From assembly GCA_002490835.1 (NCBI GenBank), contig DKUU01000042.1, positions 62,001 through 126,000 of the forward strand: a DNA stretch of 64,000 nucleotides. Direction: 5' to 3'. Source of the DNA: Lachnospiraceae bacterium UBA7196 (GTDB taxonomy: Bacteria > Bacillota > Clostridia > Lachnospirales > Lachnospiraceae). Shown one piece after another: positions 17,614 through 26,507 of this stretch; position 1 is the first letter of the stretch; every line of letters starts with the position of its first letter. The notes below the pieces were generated by a model. It was given only the letters and a program-made list of their open reading frames with translations. It did not search any database and was not told the origin of the DNA. A program made the position numbers and the translations under genes.

Positions 17614-18336
17614 TTACTTATGTACTTTTCTGGCTTCGTCAAAAATATACTGGATGATCTCTTCCCGATCCTGTGGATTCACATCCACGTACTGCACACG
17701 GTGGTCAAATACGCCGGGCCGGTGTTCCAGCTCGTTCACTGCCAGCACCTTGCCCACCAGACGGTACTCTTTCTCTTTTCCCTCCACGCACAGCGTATAT
17801 TTACACAGGATCAGACTGTTGACCTCGTAAGCGTAGTAAGCCACGAAGCGCAGTCCGCCGCCGCTGATGTCCACGATCACGCTGCTCTTAAGCGGGAGCG
17901 AAGGCAGAAGTTCCTTCTGCTCTGCGACCGAAAACTCCTCCTGATCGCCAAGTTCTCTGGAATCCATATCCAGCGCGCAGCTGAAACGGTAATACTCTCT
18001 TCTCTGATAATTTCGCAGATTGCTGGTCAGATCCATCACCAGCACATACTGTCCGCCCAGCCGGTATCTGTCCACCACTCTGCCGTTACACTGATAGACC
18101 ACATTCTTTCCGTAAAAATACATATCGTACTCGCCATCCACGGGAAGAAGGATCAGCTTGCCGTTTTCAATCGGCATAGCGATTTCCAGCCGGTCTTCCG
18201 TGAGTACCTTAAGCACATGACTGCGATGCGGTTTCTTATCCTTCTCATCCTGCGCCTCCGGCCCGAGCCCTCTCTCGATGGCACGCAGCTCTACTTCGCC
18301 GCCCGGCGCCACATATTTTGACAATAGTTCCGCCAT
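17614..18336 (-). CDS. PilZ-domain flagellar brake protein (YcgR-like)
   Basis: A 240-aa protein with an N-terminal YcgR-like beta domain (about 1-100) and a C-terminal PilZ domain. The c-di-GMP-binding motif is recognisable as QRREYYRF followed by DISGGGLRF, the RxxxR ... (D/N)xSxxG pattern. YcgR/DgrA proteins slow the motor when c-di-GMP is high. It sits between flhG and cheB, so c-di-GMP braking is built into the fla/che transcript, a position occupied by such genes in several Clostridia. The gap to cheB (83 nt) holds nothing obvious. Confidence 0.9.
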   Translation of the reverse strand: MAELLSKYVAPGGEVELRAIERGLGPEAQDEKDKKPHRSHVLKVLTEDRLEIAMPIENGKLILLPVDGEYDMYFYGKNVVYQCNGRVVDRYRLGGQYVLVMDLTSNLRNYQRREYYRFSCALDMDSRELGDQEEFSVAEQKELLPSLPLKSSVIVDISGGGLRFVAYYAYEVNSLILCKYTLCVEGKEKEYRLVGKVLAVNELEHRPGVFDHRVQYVDVNPQDREEIIQYIFDEARKVHK

Positions 18337-18364
18337 ACACTACCCCCTGTCACTTCTTTTCATC

Positions 18365-19240
18365 CTATCTTCTGGAAATGATATGGGAAAAGAATGCCGC
18401 CATACCACGTCTTTTTACATCCTGTTGGATTTCCCGGTTCATCAGCTTCGCCGCCACCGCCTCATATGCCATGGCCGAGCGCGCCTTGGGATTTTCCAAC
18501 GATACGGGCATCTGCTGCATCACCGCTCTGGCCAGCTGCGGATCCTGCGGAATCATCCCCAGATAGGTGATCGGCACCTTCAGATACCGCTCCACCACCG
18601 TCTGCAGTTTTGCGTAGAGCGCCTGCGCCTCGTTCTCCCCCGTCACCTTATTTGCCAACACCCTGATCTTCGTCTTCTCCGGCGAGTACCGCGGATGCCG
18701 GCTCAAGGCCTTTAACAAAGAATAGGAATCCGTGATCGAGGTCGGTTCCGGCGTCGTCACCAAAAGGATCTCGCCGCTTGCCACCAGAAATTCCAACACC
18801 GCGTCGGCAATGCCCGCTCCGGTATCCACGATGATCGTATCCGCTATCTCGTCCAGCTGGGTCAGATCGCCGATGATCGTACTCAGATGATCCTTATCCA
18901 GATTCGACATCCCTGCGATTCCGGAACCGCCAGAAATAAAGCCTACCTCCATAGGCCCCCAGGTAATGATATCTTTGATGCTTTTCCCCTGATAAATAAA
19001 ATCACACAAGTTATGTTTTGGCACCGCACCAAACATGATCTCTATATTGGCAAGGCCGAAATCCGCATCCAGAATGATGACCTTCTGTCCCATCTTTCGA
19101 AACTGTACGGCAAGATTGATCGCCGTGTTGGATTTTCCCACGCCCCCCTTGCCGCTGGTCACGGTGATGACCCTTGCCAGAGGACGCTTCGGCACAGCGC
19201 TGCCCTTTATTATCCTTCTCAGTTGTTCAGCCTGATCCAT
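18365..19240 (-). CDS. flhG: MinD/ParA-type ATPase FlhG (YlxH)
   Basis: A 291-aa ATPase that regulates flagellar number and position with FlhF. The deviant Walker A (TSGKGGVGKSNTAINLA), switch region DADFGLANIEIMFG and Walker B-like TIIVDTGAG are intact. It begins at ATG 19240 with GGAGGAGG upstream; the in-frame codons back to 19273 lack a site. The DQAEQLRRI N-terminus is the FlhF-activating helix conserved in FlhG proteins. It follows flhF. Confidence 0.95.
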   Translation of the reverse strand: MDQAEQLRRIIKGSAVPKRPLARVITVTSGKGGVGKSNTAINLAVQFRKMGQKVIILDADFGLANIEIMFGAVPKHNLCDFIYQGKSIKDIITWGPMEVGFISGGSGIAGMSNLDKDHLSTIIGDLTQLDEIADTIIVDTGAGIADAVLEFLVASGEILLVTTPEPTSITDSYSLLKALSRHPRYSPEKTKIRVLANKVTGENEAQALYAKLQTVVERYLKVPITYLGMIPQDPQLARAVMQQMPVSLENPKARSAMAYEAVAAKLMNREIQQDVKRRGMAAFFSHIISRR

Positions 19241-19283
19241 CCGGGCCTCCTCCTTAGTGTTTCCATCGATCAACTCTCTTTGA

Positions 19284-20486
19284 TCAGTTCTTTCCTCCGA
19301 GCAGTCTCTTGACTGTCTTTTGCGGATTAAAGTCTTCGATGTCGTCCGGCACGTTTTGTCCGCAGGTCACATAGGACAGGGAAGCTCCCGTATACAACCG
19401 CAGATTCAGGAGATTTCCCAGCGTCGTCGTCTCGTCCAGCTTCGTAAAGATCAGCTTGTAATCCGCCATCTCTTTATAAGAGTCCGCTATACTGATCAGA
19501 TCCCGGTATTTGGTGGTGGCACTCAGGACCAGATGTACTTCTTTCTCCACTTTATCATCAACGGAATGAATTATGTTACACATGTTATCTTTCTGCGTAG
19601 CGTTCTGGTGCGAATGCCCCGCCGTATCGATCATGATATAATCGTAGTCCTTAAAATCCTCCAGTGCCTTGCTGATCTCTTCCACCGTGTAGATCACGCG
19701 GAAAGGCACCTCCAGAATATTCGCGTAGGTGCGCAGCTGCTCCGCCGCAGCGATGCGGTAGGTGTCGGCTGTGAGCAGGGCCACCTTTTTCTTCTCATCC
19801 ACACGGAACTTGGACGCGATCTTTGCGATGGTGGTCGTCTTTCCAACGCCCGTCGGCCCGATGAAGAACACCAGCTTGATGCCGTTTGCCGCCGGCTCGA
19901 TCCCGCTCGGCTTGCCGAATTTGAGGATCATCTTCTGGTAGATGTTTGCAAGCGCGTAATCAAACGGGATATTGGGCTTGTTTACCAGCTCGATCTCCTC
20001 GATGATCTCCTGCGCATACTTCTCGTCCACCTCATTCTCCAGCATGGTATCATGGAGCAGGCGCATAAACTTATCCGTCTCTGTCTCCTCCTTCGGAGGT
20101 TCGGGCGTCTCGTCCTTTTTCTCTTCCTTCTCCTCTCCGGGCTTCTGAAGCTGCTGTTCCAGAAGAGACTGCAGGCTGTCCAGTTTTTCCTCTATGGCGC
20201 TGTTGCTGTCCCTCTTCTCGGGCGTTTCCGCAACAGGTGTTTCAATAACAGGTGTACTTTTACTGGAAGCGATCACATTATTGATAGCGGACACTGCCGC
20301 CGTATACTTTTCGCTCTCTTCTTCCAGCGCCACCGTGACCTCCACCATAGGCGTCTTTAAGAACGCAAAAAGGCCCTTGTTTTTCACGGGCTTGACGTTC
20401 ATAACGACAACGCCCTCCCCCAATTCCTTTTTGGCGTTCTCGACAGCCTCTATCTCGGTTTTTGCGGTAAACTTCTTGATTATCAT
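19284..20486 (-). CDS. flhF: Flagellar SRP-type GTPase FlhF
   Basis: A 400-aa SRP-family GTPase that places the flagellar basal body. It has an N-terminal B domain (about 1-100) and an acidic linker rich in Glu/Lys/Pro. The NG domains carry the G1 loop (FIGPTGVGKTTTIAKIA), ALLTADTYRIAAAEQL, DTAGHSHQN and TKLDETTTLGNLL. The ATG overlaps the flhA stop in a TAATG junction, so translation is coupled. Confidence 0.96.
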   Translation of the reverse strand: MIIKKFTAKTEIEAVENAKKELGEGVVVMNVKPVKNKGLFAFLKTPMVEVTVALEEESEKYTAAVSAINNVIASSKSTPVIETPVAETPEKRDSNSAIEEKLDSLQSLLEQQLQKPGEEKEEKKDETPEPPKEETETDKFMRLLHDTMLENEVDEKYAQEIIEEIELVNKPNIPFDYALANIYQKMILKFGKPSGIEPAANGIKLVFFIGPTGVGKTTTIAKIASKFRVDEKKKVALLTADTYRIAAAEQLRTYANILEVPFRVIYTVEEISKALEDFKDYDYIMIDTAGHSHQNATQKDNMCNIIHSVDDKVEKEVHLVLSATTKYRDLISIADSYKEMADYKLIFTKLDETTTLGNLLNLRLYTGASLSYVTCGQNVPDDIEDFNPQKTVKRLLGGKN

Positions 20487-22528
20487 TATGCCGTCACCAT
20501 CCCAACAGACTGTAATTCAATATTGGATTCCACCTCGTTGTAGGATACAACGACCAGATCCCTGTAGTAGTCCTCCGTCAGCTTCTTAAAGTAAGCGCGG
20601 ACGATAGGCGAAGTAATAACGATGGGCATCTTGCCGAGATCTTCCAGCTTCTTGACCTCCGTACCCACATTTTCCATGATCTCCTTGGTCTTGGCGGGGT
20701 CTAACGTCAGGTAAGCGCCCTGCTCCGTCTGCTTGACGCTGGCCATGATCTCCTGCTCCAGCTTCGGATCGAGCGTGACCACACTGGAAGTCTCGTTGGC
20801 CGGGAAGAACTTGCCGGAGATCGCGCGCTTTAAGCTCTGTCTGACATACTCCGTCAAAATATCCGTATCTCTGGTCGTGGTCGCATAGTCCGCCAGCGTC
20901 TCGAAGATGGTGAGCAGATCGCGGATCGATATGCCCTCCTTCAAGAGATTCTGCAGCACCTTCTGGATCTCGCCAAGACCCAAAAGCTTCGGCACCAGCT
21001 CCTCCACCAGAGAAGGATTCGTCTCTTTTAAATTGTCCACAAGGCTCTGTACATCCTGCCTCGTAAGAAGCTCCGATATGTACTGCCTGATGATCTCCGT
21101 TAAGTGCGTCGCAATGATGGACGGCGGATCCACGACCGTGTAGCCCATGCTCTCCGCACGTTCCCTCTGGCCCTCTGTGATCCAGATGGCCGGCAGATGG
21201 AAGGACGGTTCGAAGGTGGGGATACCCGTGATCTCCTCCTCTACATAGCCGGGATTCATGGCCATATAGTGATCGAAGAGGATCTCACCCTCACTGACCT
21301 GCACACCCTTTATTTTAATAATATACTGATTCGGGTTCAACTGTATATTGTCCCGCAGACGAATGATCGGCACGACCGTACCAAGTTCCAGCGCGATCTG
21401 TCTTCTGATCATGACCACGCGGTCCAAGAGGTCGCCGCCCTGATTCACGTCAGCCAGCGGGATGATGCCGTAACCGAACTCTAACTCGATGGGATCCACC
21501 TGCAGAAGCGCCGTTACATTCTCCGGCTGCCTGATCTCCTCCGCTGCGGCCTCCTCCACATCCGTCTCATGCTCGATCTCCGCCGTCTCGATGGTACCGG
21601 CGATCACCCTGCCCACCACGACAAAGACAAGACCAAGGCCTACAAAGACCACGGGATTTAAGGGCGTCACGATTCCCAGAAAGGCAAGAACCGCTCCCAC
21701 CAGATACATGACCTTCGGCACACCGAAGAGCTGGCTGATCAATACCGTACCGAAATCCGCCTCTTTGGAGCCCTTCGTCACCAGAATACCGGTGGCGAGC
21801 GAGATCAGAAGAGACGGGATCTGGCTTACCAGACCGTCGCCGATGGTCAGGATCGTATATTTATTCAGGGCCTCGACCGCTTCCATGCCCTGTCGGAACA
21901 CGCCGAAGGAAATACCGCCCACGATGTTGATGAAGGTGATCACCAGACCTGCCGTCGCATCTCCCTTTACATACTTCACGGCACCGTCCATGGAACCGAA
22001 GAAGGTGGATTCATCCTGAATCTTCTCTCTGCGCACCTTCGCTTCCTCGTCGGTGATCGCGCCGGTATTAAGGTCCGCATCGATGGCCATCTGCTTACCG
22101 GGCATCGCGTCCAGCGTGAATCTCGCCGTAACCTCAGCCACACGCTCGGAACCTTTGTTGATGATCATGAACTGCACGATGATGAGGATGATGAACACCA
22201 AAACGCCGATGACCAGATCGCCGCCGCCCACATACTGACCGAAGGTCTGCACCACGTTGCCGGCATCGCCGGTAGAGAGGATCAGTCTGGTGGAGGAAAC
22301 GTTCAGCGCGATCCTGAATACCGTCGTAAAGAGCAGGATCGTCGGGTAGAAGGACATCTTCAGCACTTCGTTCGCAAACATACAGCTGAACATGACCGTA
22401 AAGGCGATCGCGATGTTGCAGGCCAGAAGAACGTCCAAAAGCGCCGGCTTGAGCGGCACGATCAGCATGATAAAAGCTGCCAGCAGGTATAAAGTTACGC
22501 CAACGTCTCCGATCTTCAGTTTCTGCAC
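20486..22528 (-). CDS. flhA: Flagellar export gate protein FlhA
   Basis: A 680-aa core export-apparatus protein. About eight N-terminal membrane helices span residues 1-315 (start VTLYLLAAFIMLIVPL), with the conserved cytoplasmic FHIPEP-type loop (TARFTLDAMPGKQMAIDADL). A large cytosolic domain that docks chaperone-substrate complexes follows (for example DPPSIIATHLTEIIRQY). The length is typical. It follows flhB by 59 nt. Confidence 0.97.
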   Translation of the reverse strand: MQKLKIGDVGVTLYLLAAFIMLIVPLKPALLDVLLACNIAIAFTVMFSCMFANEVLKMSFYPTILLFTTVFRIALNVSSTRLILSTGDAGNVVQTFGQYVGGGDLVIGVLVFIILIIVQFMIINKGSERVAEVTARFTLDAMPGKQMAIDADLNTGAITDEEAKVRREKIQDESTFFGSMDGAVKYVKGDATAGLVITFINIVGGISFGVFRQGMEAVEALNKYTILTIGDGLVSQIPSLLISLATGILVTKGSKEADFGTVLISQLFGVPKVMYLVGAVLAFLGIVTPLNPVVFVGLGLVFVVVGRVIAGTIETAEIEHETDVEEAAAEEIRQPENVTALLQVDPIELEFGYGIIPLADVNQGGDLLDRVVMIRRQIALELGTVVPIIRLRDNIQLNPNQYIIKIKGVQVSEGEILFDHYMAMNPGYVEEEITGIPTFEPSFHLPAIWITEGQRERAESMGYTVVDPPSIIATHLTEIIRQYISELLTRQDVQSLVDNLKETNPSLVEELVPKLLGLGEIQKVLQNLLKEGISIRDLLTIFETLADYATTTRDTDILTEYVRQSLKRAISGKFFPANETSSVVTLDPKLEQEIMASVKQTEQGAYLTLDPAKTKEIMENVGTEVKKLEDLGKMPIVITSPIVRAYFKKLTEDYYRDLVVVSYNEVESNIELQSVGMVTA

Positions 22529-22587
22529 CGCGGTTCACCTCCTTTTCGTAACATCCGTTATTATTTCTCAAACGAAATTTGATTTGT

Positions 22588-23700
22588 CTAAACCTTTCCC
22601 TGTAAGTGGTAGACGAAAGCCAGTACCTCCGCCACCGCCTGATAGAGTTCCGGCGGCACCACGCTGCCCACGTCCACATTCGCGTAGAGCATTCTGGCAA
22701 GGGGTTTGTTTTCTACGATCTCGATGCGGTTTTCCTTCGCCACATCCTTAATCTTCTGCGCCAGATAATCGGCGCCCTTCGCCACCACATAGGGGGCGTC
22801 GTAAAGTTCCGGGTCATATTTGATCGCCACCGCAAAGTGGGTCGGGTTCGTGATGACCACATCCGCCTGCGGAAGGTTCGCCATCATACGGCGTCTGGAA
22901 GCCTCCATCATCCTCTGGCGCTGTCTGCTCTTGATCTGCGGATCGCCTTCCGAATTTTTATGCTCGTCCTTGACCTCCTGCTTGGTCATTTTCATGTCTT
23001 TCTTGAACTTGATCTTTTGATAAACATAGTCCGCAGCCGCAATCAACATATAAAAGATGGATATCCGGATCCCCAGATTGATCACCAGCATGCCCACCTG
23101 AACGATCCCCTGATTCAGGGAAAGATCGTAGAGCATATAGATCGGCGGCATGTTTTTCTTTAGGTAATTATACACCACATAACCGATCAGCGTCAGTTTC
23201 AAAGCGGACTTTATCAGTTCAACCACCGAATTGATCGAAAAAAAACGTTTAAATCCGCTTACCGGATTCAGCTTGCTGAACTTCGGTTTCAGCGGTTTGG
23301 TGGTAACTTTCCATTTCACCTGCAGCAGGTTCGTGATAAAGGCAACCAGAAAACCTACTATCAGAAAGGGCAGTATGATCAACAGGATCCTCGTCAGCGA
23401 GTTAACGAACAGCGACCGGAACAACCGCTCACGGATATACCCTTCATACGTATTCGTAAACTCCGGAATCCGGGTATAAACAATCCGCATATTCCCCACA
23501 AAAGACATACCCATATACTGTGCCAGAAACCGCAGCATCAGGAATGCTGACAGCATCGCAAAGGCATTGGTGACTTCTTTGCTCTTGGCCACCTGTCCTT
23601 CTTTTCTGGCGTCAGACAGTTTTTTACCGGTAGGTTCTTCTGTTTTTTCTCCGCCGGGACCGTCCTTAGCGAAAAACTGGAGATCATATGCTAAACTCAA
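22588..23700 (-). CDS. flhB: Flagellar export switch protein FlhB
   Basis: A 370-aa export protein with four membrane helices and a cytoplasmic autocleaving domain. The cleavage motif NPTH is at residues 285-288 (VVITNPTHFAVAIKYD), as needed to switch from hook to filament export under FliK control. The ATG overlaps the fliR stop by 4 nt (ATGA), showing coupled translation. Confidence 0.97.
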   Translation of the reverse strand: MSLAYDLQFFAKDGPGGEKTEEPTGKKLSDARKEGQVAKSKEVTNAFAMLSAFLMLRFLAQYMGMSFVGNMRIVYTRIPEFTNTYEGYIRERLFRSLFVNSLTRILLIILPFLIVGFLVAFITNLLQVKWKVTTKPLKPKFSKLNPVSGFKRFFSINSVVELIKSALKLTLIGYVVYNYLKKNMPPIYMLYDLSLNQGIVQVGMLVINLGIRISIFYMLIAAADYVYQKIKFKKDMKMTKQEVKDEHKNSEGDPQIKSRQRQRMMEASRRRMMANLPQADVVITNPTHFAVAIKYDPELYDAPYVVAKGADYLAQKIKDVAKENRIEIVENKPLARMLYANVDVGSVVPPELYQAVAEVLAFVYHLQGKV

Positions 23701-24491
23701 ACCATGCCCTCCACAAAGGATACGACCATCCTCTTCATCTGTACAAAGATATTGTCCGCCAGCGCCGGCAGCATCTGTGTTGACAGAAGAAGAATGCCAA
23801 GTCCCACAAGCACTTCAAGCTGCATACCCACGGCAAACATATTCAGCTGCGGCGATACCTTGGCCAGCACGCCGAGTACGCAGTTTAGAAAAATCATGGC
23901 GCAAAAGATCGGCATAATGATACGAAAGCCGATCGAGACGTAATCCGCCAAAAACAGGAGGACGGATGAGAGCAGCGCCTCCGTCTTAAACATCGCGCCG
24001 TTTATTGGAATCAGGATAAAGGATTCCGCCAGCGCACGCAGCAGATACTCGTAAAGACCCGTAATGATCATAAACAACGTAAACATATACTGGTAAAACA
24101 CACCGGTAAAGGTGGCTTGCTGTTTGGTGGCCGGATCGAGCAGGGAGACCATGGACAGTCCGATTTCCATGTCCGCGATGCTGCCTGCAAAGGAAGTCAC
24201 GGAAGCGCAGATCTGTGCGCCCCAGCCAATAACAAATCCCGTAAGCGCCTCCTTAGCCACAATGACGGCATAGCCCAGAAGAGTGCTGTACACCACCTCG
24301 TTACGGTCTATCGCATTATAGAGCAGATAGGACACAAAAATGGAAAAGCCCACCTTCACCGTTCTTGGTACATTTGACATGCTGAAAAACGGAGCAGCAT
24401 ATACAAAACAGCTAATCCGTACCAATATCAGTAAAAAATATTCCAAATCTGCATAGGTAAAGCTTATATCTATCATAAAGCCACTTCCCAA
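23697..24491 (-). CDS. fliR: Flagellar export protein FliR
   Basis: A 264-aa polytopic export-gate protein with about six hydrophobic helices, including the conserved VKVGFSIFVSYLLYN and IGWGAQICASVTSFAG regions. The family length is about 250-265. It lies between fliQ and flhB in the universal fliOPQR-flhB-flhA order. Confidence 0.96.
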   Translation of the reverse strand: MGSGFMIDISFTYADLEYFLLILVRISCFVYAAPFFSMSNVPRTVKVGFSIFVSYLLYNAIDRNEVVYSTLLGYAVIVAKEALTGFVIGWGAQICASVTSFAGSIADMEIGLSMVSLLDPATKQQATFTGVFYQYMFTLFMIITGLYEYLLRALAESFILIPINGAMFKTEALLSSVLLFLADYVSIGFRIIMPIFCAMIFLNCVLGVLAKVSPQLNMFAVGMQLEVLVGLGILLLSTQMLPALADNIFVQMKRMVVSFVEGMV

Positions 24492-24518
24492 AAACGGAAT
24501 GTAGTCATACTACCCTGT

Positions 24519-24788
24519 TCAACGTAAATACTGATTAAAATTCAGCCATAATCCGGTCATAAACTCTACCATCTGATTCATGATCCAGTGTCCCATCAGG
24601 ATCAGCGCCAGAAAGATTGCCAACACCTTAGGCACGAATGTCAGGGTCTGCTCCTGAATCGAGGTTACCGTCTGAAAAATGCTGACTGCCAATCCCACGC
24701 ACAGAGACACCAAAAGCATCGGCGCCGCGCACTTTATGATCGTAAAAATCGCCTGTTCAGCAATGGCTGTGACGTCATTGACTGTCAT
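24519..24788 (-). CDS. fliQ: Flagellar export protein FliQ
   Basis: An 89-aa two-helix export-gate protein (APMLLVSLCVGLAVSIFQ and VPKVLAIFLALILMGHWI) with the family signature QTVTSIQEQTLTFVPK. The start ATG 24788 gives the normal length and has GGAGGG nine bases upstream; an in-frame extension to 24818 is not supported. Confidence 0.96.
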   Translation of the reverse strand: MTVNDVTAIAEQAIFTIIKCAAPMLLVSLCVGLAVSIFQTVTSIQEQTLTFVPKVLAIFLALILMGHWIMNQMVEFMTGLWLNFNQYLR

Positions 24789-24842
24789 TTCCTTACACCC
24801 TCCATTTTCACAGAGCATCTGGCAAAACTGTATACCTGACGC

Positions 24843-25745
24843 TTATAGATTAAAGCTCTCCACAACGCCTTTGATCACCAGATACCAGCCGTCCGCAAGC
24901 ACGAACAACAAAATCTTAAAAGGCATGGAAATCGTAGTCGGCGGCAGCATCATCATACCCATACTCATCAGGGTGGAAGCCACCACCATATCGATCACAA
25001 TAAACGGAATATAAATCAGAAAACCGATGATAAACGCCTGTCTGAGCTCATTGATGATAAACGAAGGCACCAGAATGCTCATCGGGATATCATCCAGCTC
25101 TCCGTTCCACTCCGTGCGGTTGATGTCCATGAAAAAATACACATCGTTTTTCTGGGTCTGCTTATACATAAACTGCCTGATTGGTTTTGCCGCCGCCGTG
25201 AGGGCTTCCTCCTGCGTCAGCTCTCCCGCTTCAAAGGGCACTACAGCTTCCGCATAGACCGCCGTCAGCGTAGGCTGCATGATGAAAAACGTCAAAAACA
25301 GGGCAATACCGATCAACACCGTATTCGGCGGCGCCGTCTGCGTATTTAAGGCCTGTCTGGTAAAATGCAGAACGATGATGACCCTCGTAAACGAGGTCAG
25401 CATAATAATCAGTGTCGGTGCGATCGCGATCAGCGTAAGGATCAGCAGGATGCGCAGCGCACCGTTTATGCTGCCGTTTCCGCCGTCATAAGTCACCGTC
25501 ACCGTATTGGCAATATTCAGTTCGGCCAGCTCTTCGGCAGTCTCCGAGGCTCCGGGCAGATTCTGATTCGTTCTCTCCGCGGTGGTGCCGGTGAGATTGG
25601 AGTCCCGGTAAGGGGTGTCTGTCACTTCTCTTGTCACATTGTCGGTGGCATAAACGGTTACCCCCTGACTAAGATACAATATGCCTGCCACCATCAGCAG
25701 GCATATATATTTTGCCAAAGCATATCCGGAAAAAATTTTTTTCAT
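24843..25745 (-). CDS. fliP: Flagellar export protein FliP
   Basis: A 300-aa export-gate subunit. An N-terminal signal peptide (about residues 1-34, cleavage near VYA) and a variable extracellular stretch come first. The conserved core follows with ILTLIAIAPTLIIMLTSFTR, RQALNTQTAPPNTVLIGIAL and the C-terminal SMGMMMLPPTTISMPFK. It overlaps fliO by 4 nt. Confidence 0.97.
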   Translation of the reverse strand: MKKIFSGYALAKYICLLMVAGILYLSQGVTVYATDNVTREVTDTPYRDSNLTGTTAERTNQNLPGASETAEELAELNIANTVTVTYDGGNGSINGALRILLILTLIAIAPTLIIMLTSFTRVIIVLHFTRQALNTQTAPPNTVLIGIALFLTFFIMQPTLTAVYAEAVVPFEAGELTQEEALTAAAKPIRQFMYKQTQKNDVYFFMDINRTEWNGELDDIPMSILVPSFIINELRQAFIIGFLIYIPFIVIDMVVASTLMSMGMMMLPPTTISMPFKILLFVLADGWYLVIKGVVESFNL

Positions 25746-26125
25746 TCGTCTCGCCCGTCTTCTTTTTCCAGGATTCTTTCTCTCTGTATTTTTGCGAGCA
25801 TATCCTTAAAACTGGACACGCCACTGGCAGACTCCTCAGGAAAATGCAAATCCTCCTCAGGAATCTCTGATAACATTGTAACAGTATCCTTGCAGACTGC
25901 AAGCGCCAAATACTTCCTGCCGATCCTCACCAACTGGATATATTTGTTATTGGAGAGCCGAATCGCCTCCAAAAGTTCCATATTCATACCAGCGGATCTC
26001 CCCTTTTGGTACCCGCCGATCCATCTGGTGACCACAGCCGTGACAGCCAGCACAAACACGAACAACAATAATACTGTTATAAGCTGCACATAGGAGTCAG
26101 TCCTGTCCGGCAATGCGAGAAGCAT
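25742..26125 (-). CDS. fliO: Flagellar biosynthesis protein FliO (FliZ-type)
   Basis: A 127-aa bitopic protein that helps assemble the FliP ring. One membrane helix (LITVLLLFVFVLAVTAVVTR) is followed by a small beta domain containing LEAIRLSNNKYIQLVRIGRK, the FliO signature, and a charged tail. Its ATG overlaps the cheY stop by 1 nt and its stop overlaps fliP by 4 nt. Confidence 0.9.
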   Translation of the reverse strand: MLLALPDRTDSYVQLITVLLLFVFVLAVTAVVTRWIGGYQKGRSAGMNMELLEAIRLSNNKYIQLVRIGRKYLALAVCKDTVTMLSEIPEEDLHFPEESASGVSSFKDMLAKIQRERILEKEDGRDE

Positions 26126-26487
26126 TATCCCACGACCTTCTTAACAGCCTCCAGTACGCGATCTGCCTGGAAAGGCTTTACGATAAAGTCCTTAGCGCCT
26201 GACTGAATGGACTCGATAACCATGGCCTGCTGTCCCATCGCGGAACACATGATGACCATTGCTCCCGGATCGCCTTCCTTGATCTTCTTGAGAGCCTGGA
26301 TGCCGTCCATCTCGGGCATGGTGATGTCCATCAGCACAAGATCGGGCTTCAGCTCGTTGTACTTCTCAACCGCTTTTGCGCCGTTCTCTGCCTCTCCTGC
26401 CACGTTATAGCCATTCTTGGTCAGGATGTCCTTGATCATCATTCGCATAAACGCTGCATCATCACATACTAAAATATTTTTTGCCAT
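26125..26487 (-). CDS. cheY: Chemotaxis response regulator CheY
   Basis: A 120-aa single-domain receiver that binds the FliM/FliY switch. The acidic pair D9-D10, phospho-acceptor D54 (LVLMDITMPEMDG), switch Ser in MVIMCSAMGQQ and Lys in DFIVKPF are all intact. It is placed between fliY and fliO exactly as in B. subtilis. Confidence 0.97.
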   Translation of the reverse strand: MAKNILVCDDAAFMRMMIKDILTKNGYNVAGEAENGAKAVEKYNELKPDLVLMDITMPEMDGIQALKKIKEGDPGAMVIMCSAMGQQAMVIESIQSGAKDFIVKPFQADRVLEAVKKVVG

Positions 26488-26507
26488 CTCTCTTCTCCTA
26501 TCACATA

